DNA of 53,371 nt from Asaia bogorensis. Lineage in GTDB: Bacteria; Pseudomonadota; Alphaproteobacteria; Acetobacterales; Acetobacteraceae. Location of the stretch: NCBI GenBank assembly GCA_945869965.1, contig CAMBRC010000019.1:1-53371 (forward strand), written 5' to 3'. Numbering within the stretch: position 1 is the first letter of the stretch; every line of letters begins with the position of its first letter. Below the pieces are notes generated by a model. That model did not search any database. It worked only from the letters and a program-made list of their open reading frames with translations, and was not told the DNA's origin. Below are positions 8,054-16,858 of this stretch, in pieces. The translations under genes and the position numbers were made by a program.

Positions 8054-9988
8054 ATGGCGACACGGCGTTCCCTGGTGCGGATCGGCTTGAACGTGGGGCT
8101 GGACGGCTTGTTGGCCGCCGGGGCCTATGTTCTGGCGCGCTGGATGGTGGGTGGGGGCGATCCTTTGACACCGGCCCCTCGTGATCCGATCTGGGCATTG
8201 CCGTGGGCGGTTGTGGCGCTTCTGCTGGCGGGGCTGCCGTTTCGGTTGTCGGTGCAGTATTGGCGGTTTGCCGGGACGCAGGATTTGCTGGCGGTGGCGG
8301 CGGCGGCGATTGCGGCGGCGGCGATTTTCCCGATTGGGCTGCGCGAGGGCGGCGGGGTGATGCCGGGGCCGAGCCTGCCGGTGGCGCATGCGCTGGCGCT
8401 GATCGTGCTGTTGGCCGCTCCCCGGCTGGCCTATCGGTTGACGCAGGAGGGGCGCGGGGCCCGGGGCGGCGTGGGGGGCGGGACGGCGATCCTGTTGGTG
8501 GGAGCAGGCGACGCCAGCGATTTATTCCTGCGGGCGCTGGCGGGCGAGCGGGCGGCGCCGTTTCATGTTGTTGGGTTGGTGTCGACCGGGAGTGGGCAGA
8601 CGGGACGGCGGATCAATGGGCAGCCGATTCTGGGCGGGCTGGGGGAGTTGGGGCCGGTGCTGGCGCGGTTGCGCGAGGAGGATCGGCTGCCGAGCACGCT
8701 GGTGATCACCGACCCGCATTTGTCGGGCAGCGCGCTGGCGCAGTTGATGGCGTGTGCGGAGCAGGAGGGGGTGCGGGTGGCCAGTGCGCCGCGGCTGACC
8801 AGCCTGGAGGCGGCACGTGGGGCCGGCGGGTTGCAGCTGGGGCCGGTGGCGATCGAGGATTTGTTGAACCGGCCGCAGGTGCGGTTGGACCGCGAGGGGA
8901 TGGCGCGGCTGGTGCAGGGGCGGCGGGTGATTGTCACCGGGGCGGGCGGGACCATTGGGTCAGAGCTGGCGCGGCAGGTGGCCGCACTGGGGCCGGCGCA
9001 GCTGGTGCTGTTGGACAGCGGCGAGTTCGCGCTGTGGCAGATCGACCTTGAGCTGGGGGAGGCGGCGGCGCTGGTGCCGCGCCATGCGGTGATTGCCGAT
9101 GTGCGCGACGAGGAGCGGATTCGCGCGGTGTTCGAGCAGTACCGGCCGGAGTTGGTGTTTCATGCCGCGGCGCTGAAGCATGTGCCGATGGTGGAGGCGA
9201 ATCCGGCCGAGGGGCTGCTGACCAATGCGGCGGGGACGCGCAATGTGGCGGACGCGGCGCGGGCGGCGGGGGCGGCGGCGATGGTGCTGATTTCCACCGA
9301 CAAGGCGGTCAATCCGACCAGCGTGATGGGGGCGAGCAAGCGGCTGGCGGAGATGTATTGCCAGGCGCTGGATATCCAGGGGCGCGGAACCAATGCTGGA
9401 AGCGGGGGCGGGTTTCGATGCATCACGGTGCGGTTCGGCAATGTGCTGGGCTCGACCGGCAGCGTGGTGCCGGTGTTCCAGCGGCAGTTGGCGCGGGGCG
9501 GGCCGCTGACGGTGACGCATCCGGACATGCAGCGCTATTTCATGACGGTGCGTGAGGCGGTGGGGCTGGTGTTGCAGGCGAGTGTCGTCGGTACCTCCGA
9601 GGCCTCGCCGGCGTTTTTGCGCGATGGCGGCATCTTCGTGTTGGACATGGGCGAGCCGGTGAAGATTTCCGACCTGGCGCGCAACATGATCCGGCTGGCC
9701 GGGCTGCGGCCGGATGTGGATGTGCAGATCCGCTACACCGGGCTGCGGCCGGGGGAGAAGCTGTTCGAGGAGCTGTTCCATGGCCGCGAGCCGGCGGTGC
9801 CGACCGGGCATGACGGGCTGTTGATGGCGCGGCCGCGCACGGCGGATGCGGCCATTGTCGGGCGGGCGATCGACGAGATTGCCGGGGCGGCGCGGGCGGG
9901 GCATGTGCGCCTCGCCCTGGCCCATCTCGGGCGCCAGGTGCCGGAATTCGCCCATAACGCCGCGCCCGCCGACGCCGCCCGAGCCTGA
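8054..9988 (+). CDS. Membrane-bound UDP-sugar 4,6-dehydratase (CapD/FlaA1/WbpM family)
   Basis: A 644-residue enzyme of the WbpM/PglF type, which turns UDP-GlcNAc-like sugars into 4-keto-6-deoxy forms for O-antigen, capsule or glycan building. Four transmembrane helices lie at about 8-30, 47-62, 78-95 and 110-128. A CoA-binding-like Rossmann domain (about 143-275) follows, then the SDR domain. Its NAD motif is TGAGGTIG (295-302), with ISTDKAVNP (413-421) and MGASK (Met425, Lys429). Met in place of the usual catalytic Tyr is the S-M-K form known from WbpM. ATG 8054 is chosen because upstream codons are encoded by the family B repeat. The next gene is a matching sugar aminotransferase. Confidence 0.92.
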   Translation: MATRRSLVRIGLNVGLDGLLAAGAYVLARWMVGGGDPLTPAPRDPIWALPWAVVALLLAGLPFRLSVQYWRFAGTQDLLAVAAAAIAAAAIFPIGLREGGGVMPGPSLPVAHALALIVLLAAPRLAYRLTQEGRGARGGVGGGTAILLVGAGDASDLFLRALAGERAAPFHVVGLVSTGSGQTGRRINGQPILGGLGELGPVLARLREEDRLPSTLVITDPHLSGSALAQLMACAEQEGVRVASAPRLTSLEAARGAGGLQLGPVAIEDLLNRPQVRLDREGMARLVQGRRVIVTGAGGTIGSELARQVAALGPAQLVLLDSGEFALWQIDLELGEAAALVPRHAVIADVRDEERIRAVFEQYRPELVFHAAALKHVPMVEANPAEGLLTNAAGTRNVADAARAAGAAAMVLISTDKAVNPTSVMGASKRLAEMYCQALDIQGRGTNAGSGGGFRCITVRFGNVLGSTGSVVPVFQRQLARGGPLTVTHPDMQRYFMTVREAVGLVLQASVVGTSEASPAFLRDGGIFVLDMGEPVKISDLARNMIRLAGLRPDVDVQIRYTGLRPGEKLFEELFHGREPAVPTGHDGLLMARPRTADAAIVGRAIDEIAGAARAGHVRLALAHLGRQVPEFAHNAAPADAARA

Positions 9989-10027
9989 GAGGGGAGGGCC
10001 GGATGCCAAGTATTCAAACGTTTTTTG

Positions 10028-10095
10028 GTTCTTTTTTTCAAAAAAGAACAAGCGCTTCTTTTTGAAAAAAGAAGCAAAAACTTTTTATCCGTTTG
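10028..10095 (+). repeat. Family A AT-rich hairpin element, double form
   Basis: Two AT-rich hairpins in tandem: GTTCTTTTTT-TC-AAAAAAGAAC (10028-10049) and CTTCTTTTT-G-(A)AAAAAGAAG (10055-10074), followed by the family tail CAAAAACTTTTTATCCGTTTG (10075-10095). It lies between the 4,6-dehydratase stop and the aminotransferase start. The base composition is unlike the surrounding genes. One of eight copies of the family in this window. Confidence 0.88.
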
Positions 10096-10108
10096 TCTGG
10101 GACCACGC

Positions 10109-11245
10109 ATGACCGAACCGACGCCGATACCGTTCATTGACCTCAAGGCGCAGCAGGCGCGGATCAGTGCCGATCTGCGGCGGCGGCTGGAGGTGGTGCT
10201 GGGGCATTGCCAGTTCATCCTGGGGCCGGAGGTCGGCGAGCTGGAGGCGGCGCTGGCGGCGTTCTGCGGGGCGAAGCATTGCATCTCGATCAGTTCGGGG
10301 ACGGATGCTTTGCAGATCGCGATGATGGCCGAGGGGATCGGGCGCGGGGATGCGGTGTTCCTGCCGGCGTTCACCTATACCGCGACGGCCGAGGTGCCGC
10401 TGGTGCTGGGGGCGACGCCGGTGTTTGTCGATGTTGATCCGCGGACGTTCCAGATCGATCCCGGGCATCTGGAGGCGCGGGTGGCCGAGGTGCGGGCGGC
10501 CGGGAAGCTGAAGCCTCGGATGCTGATCGGGGTGGATTTGTTTGGGCAGCCGGCGGATTGGCCGGCGCTGTCGGCGGTGGCGCGGCGGGCGGGGCTGGTG
10601 ACGCTGGATGATTGTGCGCAGAGTTTTGGCGCCAGCCTGGGCGGGCGGATGCTGGGGGTGATGGCGGACGCGACCGCGACGAGCTTTTTTCCGAGCAAGC
10701 CGCTGGGGGCGTATGGCGATGGTGGGGCGTTGTTCACCGAGAGCGATGAGCGGGCGGCGCTGTATCGCAGCCTGCGGACGCATGGCGAGGGGACGACGCG
10801 GTATGAGGTGTTGCGGACGGGGATGAACGGGCGGCTGGATACGCTGCAGGCGGCGGTGTTGCTGAGCAAGCTGACGGTGTTTCCGGAGGAGCTGGCGGCG
10901 CGGGAGAGGGTGGCGCGGTACTATGACTCGCGTTTGGGCAATGCGGTGGTGACGCCGGTGCGGGTGGCGGATTCGAAGGCGGCGTGGGCGATCTATGCGA
11001 TCCTGATGCCGGATGCGGCGGCGCGGACGCGGATGCAGGACGGGTTGAAGGCGCGGGGCGTGCCGAGTGCCATCTATTATCCGAAGCCGTTGCATCGGCA
11101 GCCCGCGTATCGCGATGCGCATGATGGGGCGGCGCTGCCGGTGTCGGAGGATCTGGCGGAGCGGATCATGGCGTTGCCGATCCATCCGGATTTGAGCGAG
11201 GCGGATCTGGCGCGGATTTGCGATGCGGTGCTGGCCAATGTCTGA
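10109..11245 (+). CDS. DegT/DnrJ/EryC1/StrS-family sugar aminotransferase
   Basis: A 378-residue PLP enzyme of the sugar aminotransferase family (WbpE, PglE, ArnB relatives). It would transfer an amino group from glutamate to a nucleotide-linked keto sugar. The opening PFIDLKAQQARI is typical. Asp168 in DDCAQSFGA pairs with the PLP ring nitrogen, and Lys197 in FFPSKPLGAYGD is the Schiff-base lysine. The aromatic/Gly segment GMNGRLDTLQAAVL is also present. The start is ATG 10109; an earlier start at 10025 would translate the AT-rich repeat. Together with the preceding 4,6-dehydratase it could make a UDP-4-amino-4,6-dideoxy sugar, but this is inferred from adjacency. No matching acetyltransferase or glycosyltransferase of a full pathway follows. 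Confidence 0.9.
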   Translation: MTEPTPIPFIDLKAQQARISADLRRRLEVVLGHCQFILGPEVGELEAALAAFCGAKHCISISSGTDALQIAMMAEGIGRGDAVFLPAFTYTATAEVPLVLGATPVFVDVDPRTFQIDPGHLEARVAEVRAAGKLKPRMLIGVDLFGQPADWPALSAVARRAGLVTLDDCAQSFGASLGGRMLGVMADATATSFFPSKPLGAYGDGGALFTESDERAALYRSLRTHGEGTTRYEVLRTGMNGRLDTLQAAVLLSKLTVFPEELAARERVARYYDSRLGNAVVTPVRVADSKAAWAIYAILMPDAAARTRMQDGLKARGVPSAIYYPKPLHRQPAYRDAHDGAALPVSEDLAERIMALPIHPDLSEADLARICDAVLANV

Positions 11246-11279
11246 GGTGGTGCCCGCCAAGGGGCCAGTGGGCGTTGCC

Positions 11280-12041
11280 ATGCAGTGGGACCCGGCGGTG
11301 TATCTGCGCTACGGCGATGAGCGGTTGCGGCCGGCGCTGGATTTGTTGGCTCGGATTGATGCGGCGCCGGGGCGGGTGGTCGATCTGGGGTGTGGGCCGG
11401 GAAATGTCACGGCCATTTTGAAACAGCGTTGGGCTGGGGCGGATGTGCTCGGGGTCGATGGGTCCGGGCCGATGCTGGAGAAGGCGAGGTTGGCGGCGCC
11501 GGGGTGCCGGTTCGCGCAGGCGGATTTCGGCAGCTGGACGGCCGAGGCGGCGGTCGACGTGCTTTATACCAACGCGGCGCTGCATTGGCTGGGCGGGCAT
11601 GACGTGCTGTTTCCCCGGCTGATGGAACAGTTGGCGCCAGGCGGGGTGATGGCGGTGCAGATGCCGGCGATGCATGCAGCACCGATCAGGGCGTTGCAGC
11701 ACGAAGTGGCGGCGGAGGGACCTTGGGCGCCGTTGCTGGCCGAGGTCGGGGGGGCACCGCCGATCCTGGAGGCCGGGCAGTATTGGGATGTGCTGCGGCC
11801 GATTTCGGCGGAGCTGGATATCTGGGAGACAGTCTACCTGCACGCGTTGAGCGGGGAGAATGCGGCGGTGCAGTGGGCGAGCGGGACCAGCTTGCGGCCG
11901 TTCCTGGATCCGTTGCCGGCGGATTTGCGGGCGCAGTTTCTGGCGGCGTATTCGGCGGCGGTGGCGCCGCATTATCCGCGCCGGGCGGACGGGACCACGC
12001 TGTTGCCGTTTCGCCGGCTGTTCATCGTGGCCCGGCGGTGA
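11280..12041 (+). CDS. tam: Trans-aconitate 2-methyltransferase-like SAM methyltransferase
   Basis: A 253-residue class I SAM methyltransferase closely matching Tam in length and opening. It begins MQWDPAVYLRYGDERLRPA, as Tam does, which is why ATG 11280 is preferred over ATG 11238 (overlapping the aminotransferase stop). The SAM motif is VVDLGCGPGNVT (33-44), then VLGVDGSGPML and the Tam-like NAALHWLGGHDVLFPRLM. Tam methylates trans-aconitate, a by-product that inhibits aconitase. Substrate assignment is by family resemblance only. It follows the sugar aminotransferase closely and is followed within 20 bp by a GNAT gene, so the three are probably cotranscribed, without a clear functional link. 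Confidence 0.85.
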   Translation: MQWDPAVYLRYGDERLRPALDLLARIDAAPGRVVDLGCGPGNVTAILKQRWAGADVLGVDGSGPMLEKARLAAPGCRFAQADFGSWTAEAAVDVLYTNAALHWLGGHDVLFPRLMEQLAPGGVMAVQMPAMHAAPIRALQHEVAAEGPWAPLLAEVGGAPPILEAGQYWDVLRPISAELDIWETVYLHALSGENAAVQWASGTSLRPFLDPLPADLRAQFLAAYSAAVAPHYPRRADGTTLLPFRRLFIVARR

Positions 12042-12060
12042 GCCGGCTTGGTCAGTGCCG

Positions 12061-12483
12061 GTGAGCCGGTTCAGCTATCGCCAGGCGGTGGCGGCCGACG
12101 CGCCGGCGATCATGGAGGTGCGGCTGGCGGTGCGCGAGAATGTGCTGAGCAACCGGACGGCGGTGACTGTTGCGGCGACGGCGGCTTACATCACCGGGCC
12201 TGGGCGGGGCTGGGTGGCCGAGGCGGATGGGGCGATCATCGGGTTTTCGATCGCCAACCGGTCGGGGTTGATCTGGGCGTTGTTTGTCCGGCCGGGGTGG
12301 GAGGGGCGCGGGATCGGGACGCGACTGTTGGCCGATTGCATCGGGTGGCTGCGCGGGATCGGGGTGGCCGAGGCGTTCCTGGATACCGGGCCGGGGACGC
12401 GGGCGGAGGGGTTTTATCGCCATGCGGGCTGGCATGAGTCGGCGCGCGATGGGGAGAATGTCGTGTTCCGTCGGGCGCTGTAG
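12061..12483 (+). CDS. GNAT N-acetyltransferase
   Basis: A 140-residue GNAT protein. FSYRQAVAADAPAIMEVR opens the fold. The acetyl-CoA motif is FVRPGWEGRGIGTRLL, and the C-terminal signature EGFYRHAGWHE is typical. The start is assigned to GTG 12061 (MSRFSYRQA); GTG 12055 is an equal alternative. There is no ATG upstream and no strong ribosome-binding site, so translation is probably coupled to the methyltransferase, whose stop is 19 bp upstream. The substrate is unknown. Confidence 0.8.
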   Translation: MSRFSYRQAVAADAPAIMEVRLAVRENVLSNRTAVTVAATAAYITGPGRGWVAEADGAIIGFSIANRSGLIWALFVRPGWEGRGIGTRLLADCIGWLRGIGVAEAFLDTGPGTRAEGFYRHAGWHESARDGENVVFRRAL

Positions 12484-12578
12484 CGGCGCCGGGGTGGGCA
12501 GGCGGTGGCAGGGTTTCGTTAACGTTTGCCGGGGTAGCTTCGCAGCCTTCCTTCCTGTTGCCCGGGCGAGTTCCGTTC

Positions 12579-13556
12579 ATGCCGACGACCGCCGACTCCG
12601 CAGCCCTGGTCCACGCCGTGCAGCATCCGCTGTACTTGACCGTTGGCGGCCAGGTGGTGCTGCCGGCGCTGGTGGCACCGGGGTGCTATGGCTTTCGCAT
12701 CGGCGCGCCGGTGGGGCCATTGCGGCTGCATGCGGCGCCGTTCAGCCCGGCCGCGTTGGGCCAGTCGGGCGATGCGCGACGGCTTGGCTTTGCCGTCACC
12801 GGGCTCCAGGTGATCACCGAGACGAGCAGTCGCGAATTGTCGGTGTCGCTGGGCGCGCTGCAGGACGGGTTTCATCCTTACGAGCCCGGCGGCTGGCGCT
12901 GGACCGATGGCGATGCCGGGCTGCCCGAGGCGTTGCTTCATGGCATCCACGACGATGCGCTGCTGGTGGTGCGGGGCTTTGGCCGGCATGGGCCGAACCA
13001 GGATGTGTCGCATCAGGCGGCGTTCCTGGCCGGCGATTCGTATCCGGCGGACGAAAATGTCGAGAACGGGCTGTTGGGGGCGCTGGCAACTTTCATGAAC
13101 GACGGCGTCGTGCGGCAGGCGGCGATGCTGCCGCCGGAGCATCGCGGTCATCATGAACGCAACCTGGCCGCGCGGGTGGCGCGGCTGGAACAGGCGATGG
13201 CGGGCCGGCGCGGGCGGGCGGTGCTGTTCGGCCGGTCATCGGGCGCGCGCGTGGCCACGCTGTTCGCGCGCCAGCATGATGTGGCCGCGGTGGTTTGCCT
13301 GGGTTTCCCGTTTCATGGGCCGGGGCGGGCGGACGAGCCGGAGCGGTATGCCCATCTCGGCTCGCTGACGACGCCGACCCTGATCATCCAGGGGCGCAGC
13401 GATCCCTATGGCGACGCCGAGACGGTTCGGGGCTGTGCCATGTCGCCACAGATCCGCGTGCACATGATCGATGGCGGGCATGAGTTCAACCTGAGTGAAG
13501 CCCAATGGGCGGCGCTGGGCCGGCGTGTCCTGTTGTTCCTGGCCGAACACGGTTGA
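12579..13556 (+). CDS. Two-domain protein: unknown N-terminal domain plus alpha/beta hydrolase (KANL3/Tex30-like)
   Basis: A 325-residue protein. The N-terminal part (about 1-125) looks beta-rich: PLYLTVGGQVVLPALVAPGC, then DARRLGFAVTGLQVI. I do not recognise it firmly, though its style recalls beta-domains attached to polysaccharide enzymes in Acetobacteraceae. The C-terminal part (about 195-325) is an alpha/beta hydrolase: the nucleophile elbow is probably GRSSGAR, followed by VAAVVCLGFPFHGPG, PTLIIQGRSDPYGD and a late IDGGHEF with a likely catalytic His. This matches the KANL3/Tex30 group of small hydrolases. The start is ATG 12579; an upstream TTG gives seven extra residues. The gene stands alone and converges with the helix-hairpin-helix gene. 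Confidence 0.72.
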   Translation: MPTTADSAALVHAVQHPLYLTVGGQVVLPALVAPGCYGFRIGAPVGPLRLHAAPFSPAALGQSGDARRLGFAVTGLQVITETSSRELSVSLGALQDGFHPYEPGGWRWTDGDAGLPEALLHGIHDDALLVVRGFGRHGPNQDVSHQAAFLAGDSYPADENVENGLLGALATFMNDGVVRQAAMLPPEHRGHHERNLAARVARLEQAMAGRRGRAVLFGRSSGARVATLFARQHDVAAVVCLGFPFHGPGRADEPERYAHLGSLTTPTLIIQGRSDPYGDAETVRGCAMSPQIRVHMIDGGHEFNLSEAQWAALGRRVLLFLAEHG

Positions 13557-13565
13557 TGCCCGGGG

Positions 13566-13808
13566 TCAGGCGTCCCGGGCAGTTCGTGCCATGGCGATAG
13601 CGCCCGCCACCGCCTGTTTCGCCTTGGGCTGGTTGCGCCAGCAGGTGCTGCCGAGCATGGCGGCGATATCGGCACAGATCGTGCCGGCGTCTTGGCATGC
13701 CAGCGTGGCCAGGGAGTCGATGCCGAGTTGTTCCAGCCGTGCCACCACGCCCGGGCCGACGCCGCGGACGGCCAGCAGGATGGCGCGTTCTGGCGGGGTG
13801 AAACCCAT
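13566..13808 (-). CDS. Small helix-hairpin-helix protein coupled to rodA
   Basis: An 80-residue protein built on a helix-hairpin-helix: ILLAVRGVGPGVVARLEQLG at residues about 10-29, followed by a helical tail (ICADIAAMLGSTCWRN, then PKAKQAVAGAIAMAR). It resembles small HhH proteins of the Cdd1/DUF4332 sort. HhH units usually bind DNA backbone, but some serve only in protein contacts. Its ATG at 13808 lies two bases past the rodA stop, so it is the last gene of the rod operon. No function in cell shape is known to me for such a protein. Confidence 0.75.
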   Translation of the reverse strand: MGFTPPERAILLAVRGVGPGVVARLEQLGIDSLATLACQDAGTICADIAAMLGSTCWRNQPKAKQAVAGAIAMARTARDA

Positions 13809-13810
13809 GG

Positions 13811-14962
13811 TCAGAGCTCGCGCTCGCGGTCGTCGAATTCGACGTCGCGGTGGACGTGCACGCTCATCAAGACACCCATGCCGATCATCACCATGATCAT
13901 GGCGGAGCCGCCGTGGCTGACCAGCGGCAGCGGGACGCCACCGACGGGAATGGCGCCCATCACCATGGCGATGTTCACGAAGACGTACATGAAGAAATTC
14001 ATGCTGACGCCGAGTGCGACCAGCCGGCCGTATTGGTGGCGGCAGCGCAGGGCGATCAGCATGCCGCCGAGGATGATGCACGCCAGCAGGGCGATCACCG
14101 CCAGGCCACCGACGAGGCCAAATTCCTCGGCCAGCGTGGTGAAGATGAAGTCGGTCTGCTTTTCCGGCAGGAAATTCAGGTGGCCTTGGGTGCCCTGGAG
14201 GTAGCCCTTGCCCCAGATGCCGCCGGAGCCCAGCGCGATCTTGGACTGGATGATATTGTAGCCGGCGCCGAGCGGGTCGCTCTCGGGGTTGAGGAAGGTG
14301 TCGATGCGAGCACGCTGGTAGTCGCGCAGGTTGTTGTAGGCGATCGGGGCGGCGGCGACGATGGCGCCGACCACCAGGACCACTTTCCACCAGCGCAGTC
14401 CGGCGCCGAGAAAGATGGTGGCGCCAACGGCCGCGGTGATGACCGCGGTGCCGAGATTGGGCTGTTTCAAGATCAGGCCGACCGGGATGGCGATGGCCAG
14501 GAGCGGCGGGATCAGGAACAGCGGGTTGCCCATCCGCTCCCACGAGGCGCGGTGGAACCAGGAAGCCAGCGCCAGGATCAGGGCCAGCTTCATCAGCTCC
14601 GAGGGCTGCCACTGCATGCCGCCGAGCTCGAGCCAGCGCTGGGCGCCCTTGCCGACATTGCCGACCTTGAGCACCAGGATCAGCAGCACCACGCCGCCGA
14701 CCCAGGCGACCCAGGACATGCGCTGGATGAAGCGGATGTCGATCATGGCGATGCACAGCATCATGACCAGACCGAAGCCGAAGCGCAGCATGTGGCGGCC
14801 GGCATAGGGCTCGGGCGAGCCGCCGGCGGCGGAGTACAGCGCGGCATAGCCGACGGCGGCGAGCATGGTCAGCAGCAGCACGTAAAGCCAGCTAATGCGG
14901 AACAGCTTGGAGGTGATGTCGAAAGCGCTTTCACGGACCAGCCGGCGTTCGCTGAAGCTCAT
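13811..14962 (-). CDS. rodA: Rod-shape peptidoglycan glycosyltransferase RodA
   Basis: A 383-residue SEDS-family polymerase that, with PBP2, builds the lateral cell wall. About ten transmembrane helices are visible from ISWLYVLLLTMLAAVGYAAL onwards. Conserved SEDS stretches include QRWLELGGMQWQPSELMKL, then QPNLGTAVITA, and near the C-terminus GGVPLPLVSHGGSAM. The start is ATG 14962 (MSFSERRLV), overlapping the mrdA stop by four bases (ATGA). Longer open frame upstream is a shadow of mrdA. It is the fifth gene of mreB-mreC-mreD-mrdA-rodA. Confidence 0.95.
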   Translation of the reverse strand: MSFSERRLVRESAFDITSKLFRISWLYVLLLTMLAAVGYAALYSAAGGSPEPYAGRHMLRFGFGLVMMLCIAMIDIRFIQRMSWVAWVGGVVLLILVLKVGNVGKGAQRWLELGGMQWQPSELMKLALILALASWFHRASWERMGNPLFLIPPLLAIAIPVGLILKQPNLGTAVITAAVGATIFLGAGLRWWKVVLVVGAIVAAAPIAYNNLRDYQRARIDTFLNPESDPLGAGYNIIQSKIALGSGGIWGKGYLQGTQGHLNFLPEKQTDFIFTTLAEEFGLVGGLAVIALLACIILGGMLIALRCRHQYGRLVALGVSMNFFMYVFVNIAMVMGAIPVGGVPLPLVSHGGSAMIMVMIGMGVLMSVHVHRDVEFDDREREL

Positions 14963-16836
14963 GTGCCGCGCCCCTCGGCGACTCGCGGCCGGTCCACGCG
15001 GTTGGCGGGATCGCGCGCGAGCGTGGCGGCCATGATGTCGCGCGCCACCGGGGCCGCGGCCTCCGAGCCGGCGTTGCCGTGCTCGACCACCAGGGAGAGG
15101 GCGTAGCGCGGCGCGTCGTGCGGGGCGTAGGCGACGAACAGCGCGTGCGGGCGGTATTCCCAGGGCAGGTTTTCGGATTTGAAGCCGCGCTCGCGCTGTT
15201 CGCGGGTGACGTTGCGAACCTGGACCGAGCCGGTCTTGCCGGCCATCTGCACCGGCGGGCCGGTGGCGCCGGGGGGGGGCGGCAGGCGGGCGACCAGGGC
15301 GGTGCCGCCGGCCTCGTTGACCACCGCCCACATCGCGTCGCGCATGATCTGCAGTCCACGTTCGCCGATGCCCAGGCTGGGCCAGTCCTCGGGGCGGGCG
15401 CCCTTTTGCAGCACACCACCGACGCTGCGGGTCAGATGCGGCTGGACCTGTCGGCCGGTGGCCAGGCGGGCGGTCATGGTGGCGAGTGCCAGGGGGGTGA
15501 GCTGGAAGAAGCCCTGGCCGATGCCGTGGACGATCGTGTCGCCGATGTTCCATGCCTTGCCCTGGGCCATGCGCCAGGCGCGAGTCGGCACCAGACCCTG
15601 GCGCGCGCCGGGCAGCTCGATGTCCAGCTTCACGCCGAGGCCGAACTTGTTCGACATGGCGGCGATGCGGTCGATCCCCGCCCGCTTGGCCACTTCGTAG
15701 AAATAGCAGTCGCAGCTGAACTTCACCGCGCTGCGCATGTCCATCGAGCCATGGCCGTATTTCTTCCAGCAATGGAAGCGGCGGTCGCCGAAATCGAGAT
15801 AGCCCGGGCAATAGACGGTCTCGCCGGGCGAGATCACCTTGGCCTCGAGCCCGGTCAGCGCCACGATCATCTTAAAGGTCGAGCCCGGGGCATACAGTCC
15901 GGCGGCGGCCTTGTTGATCAGCGGCGCGCGGCGGTTCGACGTCCAGGCCACCCATTGCGCCTGCGACACGCCGGAGTTGAACAGGCTGGGGTCGAAGGAC
16001 GGGTTGGTGGTCATTGCCAGGACCTCGCCGTTGCGGGCGTCCATCACCACGGCGCTGGCACTTTCGTCGCCGAGGCGATCGAGCACCATCTGTTGCAGGC
16101 CGAGGTCGATGGTCAGGCCGACATCCTGGCCCTGTGTGCCCTCCTGGCGGTCGAGCTCGCGGATCACCCGGCCGACGGCGTTGACCTCGAGCTGCACCGC
16201 GCCGGCGCGGCCGCGCAGGGCGAGGTCATGCACCCGCTCCATGCCCGCCCGGCCGACGCGAATGCCCGGCAGGGCCAGGATCGGGTCTTCGGCGACGTCG
16301 GCCTCGTTGGGGGGCGCTACGTAGCCGACGACATGGGCCAGGGTGGCGCCGTGCGGATACTGCCGTGTGGTGCCGACATCGACCAGGATGCCGGGCAATT
16401 CCGGGGCGGCGACCTCGATGCGAGCCATGTCCTCCCAGGTGAGGAATTCGCGCACCAAGATCGGCACGAAGCGGCGGTGGCGGCGCAATTCACGGTCGAT
16501 GCGGGCGCGCTCGGCCTCCGACAGCGAGACGATGCGGGCGAGGTTGTCCAGCGTGGCCGCCACGTCGCCGGTTTGCTCCGCCACCAGCAAGGCGCGCCAG
16601 TTCAGCCGGTTGCCGCCGATCACAGCACCGGTGCGGTCCAGCAGGCGGCCGCGCGGCGGGGCGATCAGGCGGGCGCTGATGCGGTTGCTGTCGGACAGCG
16701 TGGCATAGCGGGCGCCTTGGACAACCTGCACTTGGTACAGCTTGGCCGCGAGGGCGCCGAGGGCGACGACCTGGACCCCGCCGACGATCAGGGCACGGCG
16801 GGTGAATACGCCGGTGCGCTTGCTCTCGCGTTTCAT
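14959..16836 (-). CDS. mrdA: Penicillin-binding protein 2 (elongation transpeptidase)
   Basis: A 625-residue class B PBP, the transpeptidase partner of RodA. An N-terminal cytoplasmic basic segment and one membrane helix (about 15-33) lead to the pedestal domain (RLIAPPRGRLLDRTGAVIG at 57-75). The transpeptidase motifs are STFK (Ser319 nucleophile to Lys322), SCD (Ser374-Asp376, the PBP2 form of SxN) and KTG (534-536). The start is ATG 16836. An upstream start at 16902 would translate the AT-rich repeat. The gap to mreD holds a composite repeat of about 200 bp, unusual inside this operon. No strong ribosome-binding site is seen before the chosen start. Confidence 0.95.
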   Translation of the reverse strand: MKRESKRTGVFTRRALIVGGVQVVALGALAAKLYQVQVVQGARYATLSDSNRISARLIAPPRGRLLDRTGAVIGGNRLNWRALLVAEQTGDVAATLDNLARIVSLSEAERARIDRELRRHRRFVPILVREFLTWEDMARIEVAAPELPGILVDVGTTRQYPHGATLAHVVGYVAPPNEADVAEDPILALPGIRVGRAGMERVHDLALRGRAGAVQLEVNAVGRVIRELDRQEGTQGQDVGLTIDLGLQQMVLDRLGDESASAVVMDARNGEVLAMTTNPSFDPSLFNSGVSQAQWVAWTSNRRAPLINKAAAGLYAPGSTFKMIVALTGLEAKVISPGETVYCPGYLDFGDRRFHCWKKYGHGSMDMRSAVKFSCDCYFYEVAKRAGIDRIAAMSNKFGLGVKLDIELPGARQGLVPTRAWRMAQGKAWNIGDTIVHGIGQGFFQLTPLALATMTARLATGRQVQPHLTRSVGGVLQKGARPEDWPSLGIGERGLQIMRDAMWAVVNEAGGTALVARLPPPPGATGPPVQMAGKTGSVQVRNVTREQRERGFKSENLPWEYRPHALFVAYAPHDAPRYALSLVVEHGNAGSEAAAPVARDIMAATLARDPANRVDRPRVAEGRGT

Positions 16837-16858
16837 CGCGGCAGGGATAAGCGGAAGG

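Noticed and set aside
10025-10108. An N-terminal extension of the sugar aminotransferase (start at 10025)
   Set aside because: It would be translated from the AT-rich repeat; homologues start near PFIDL.
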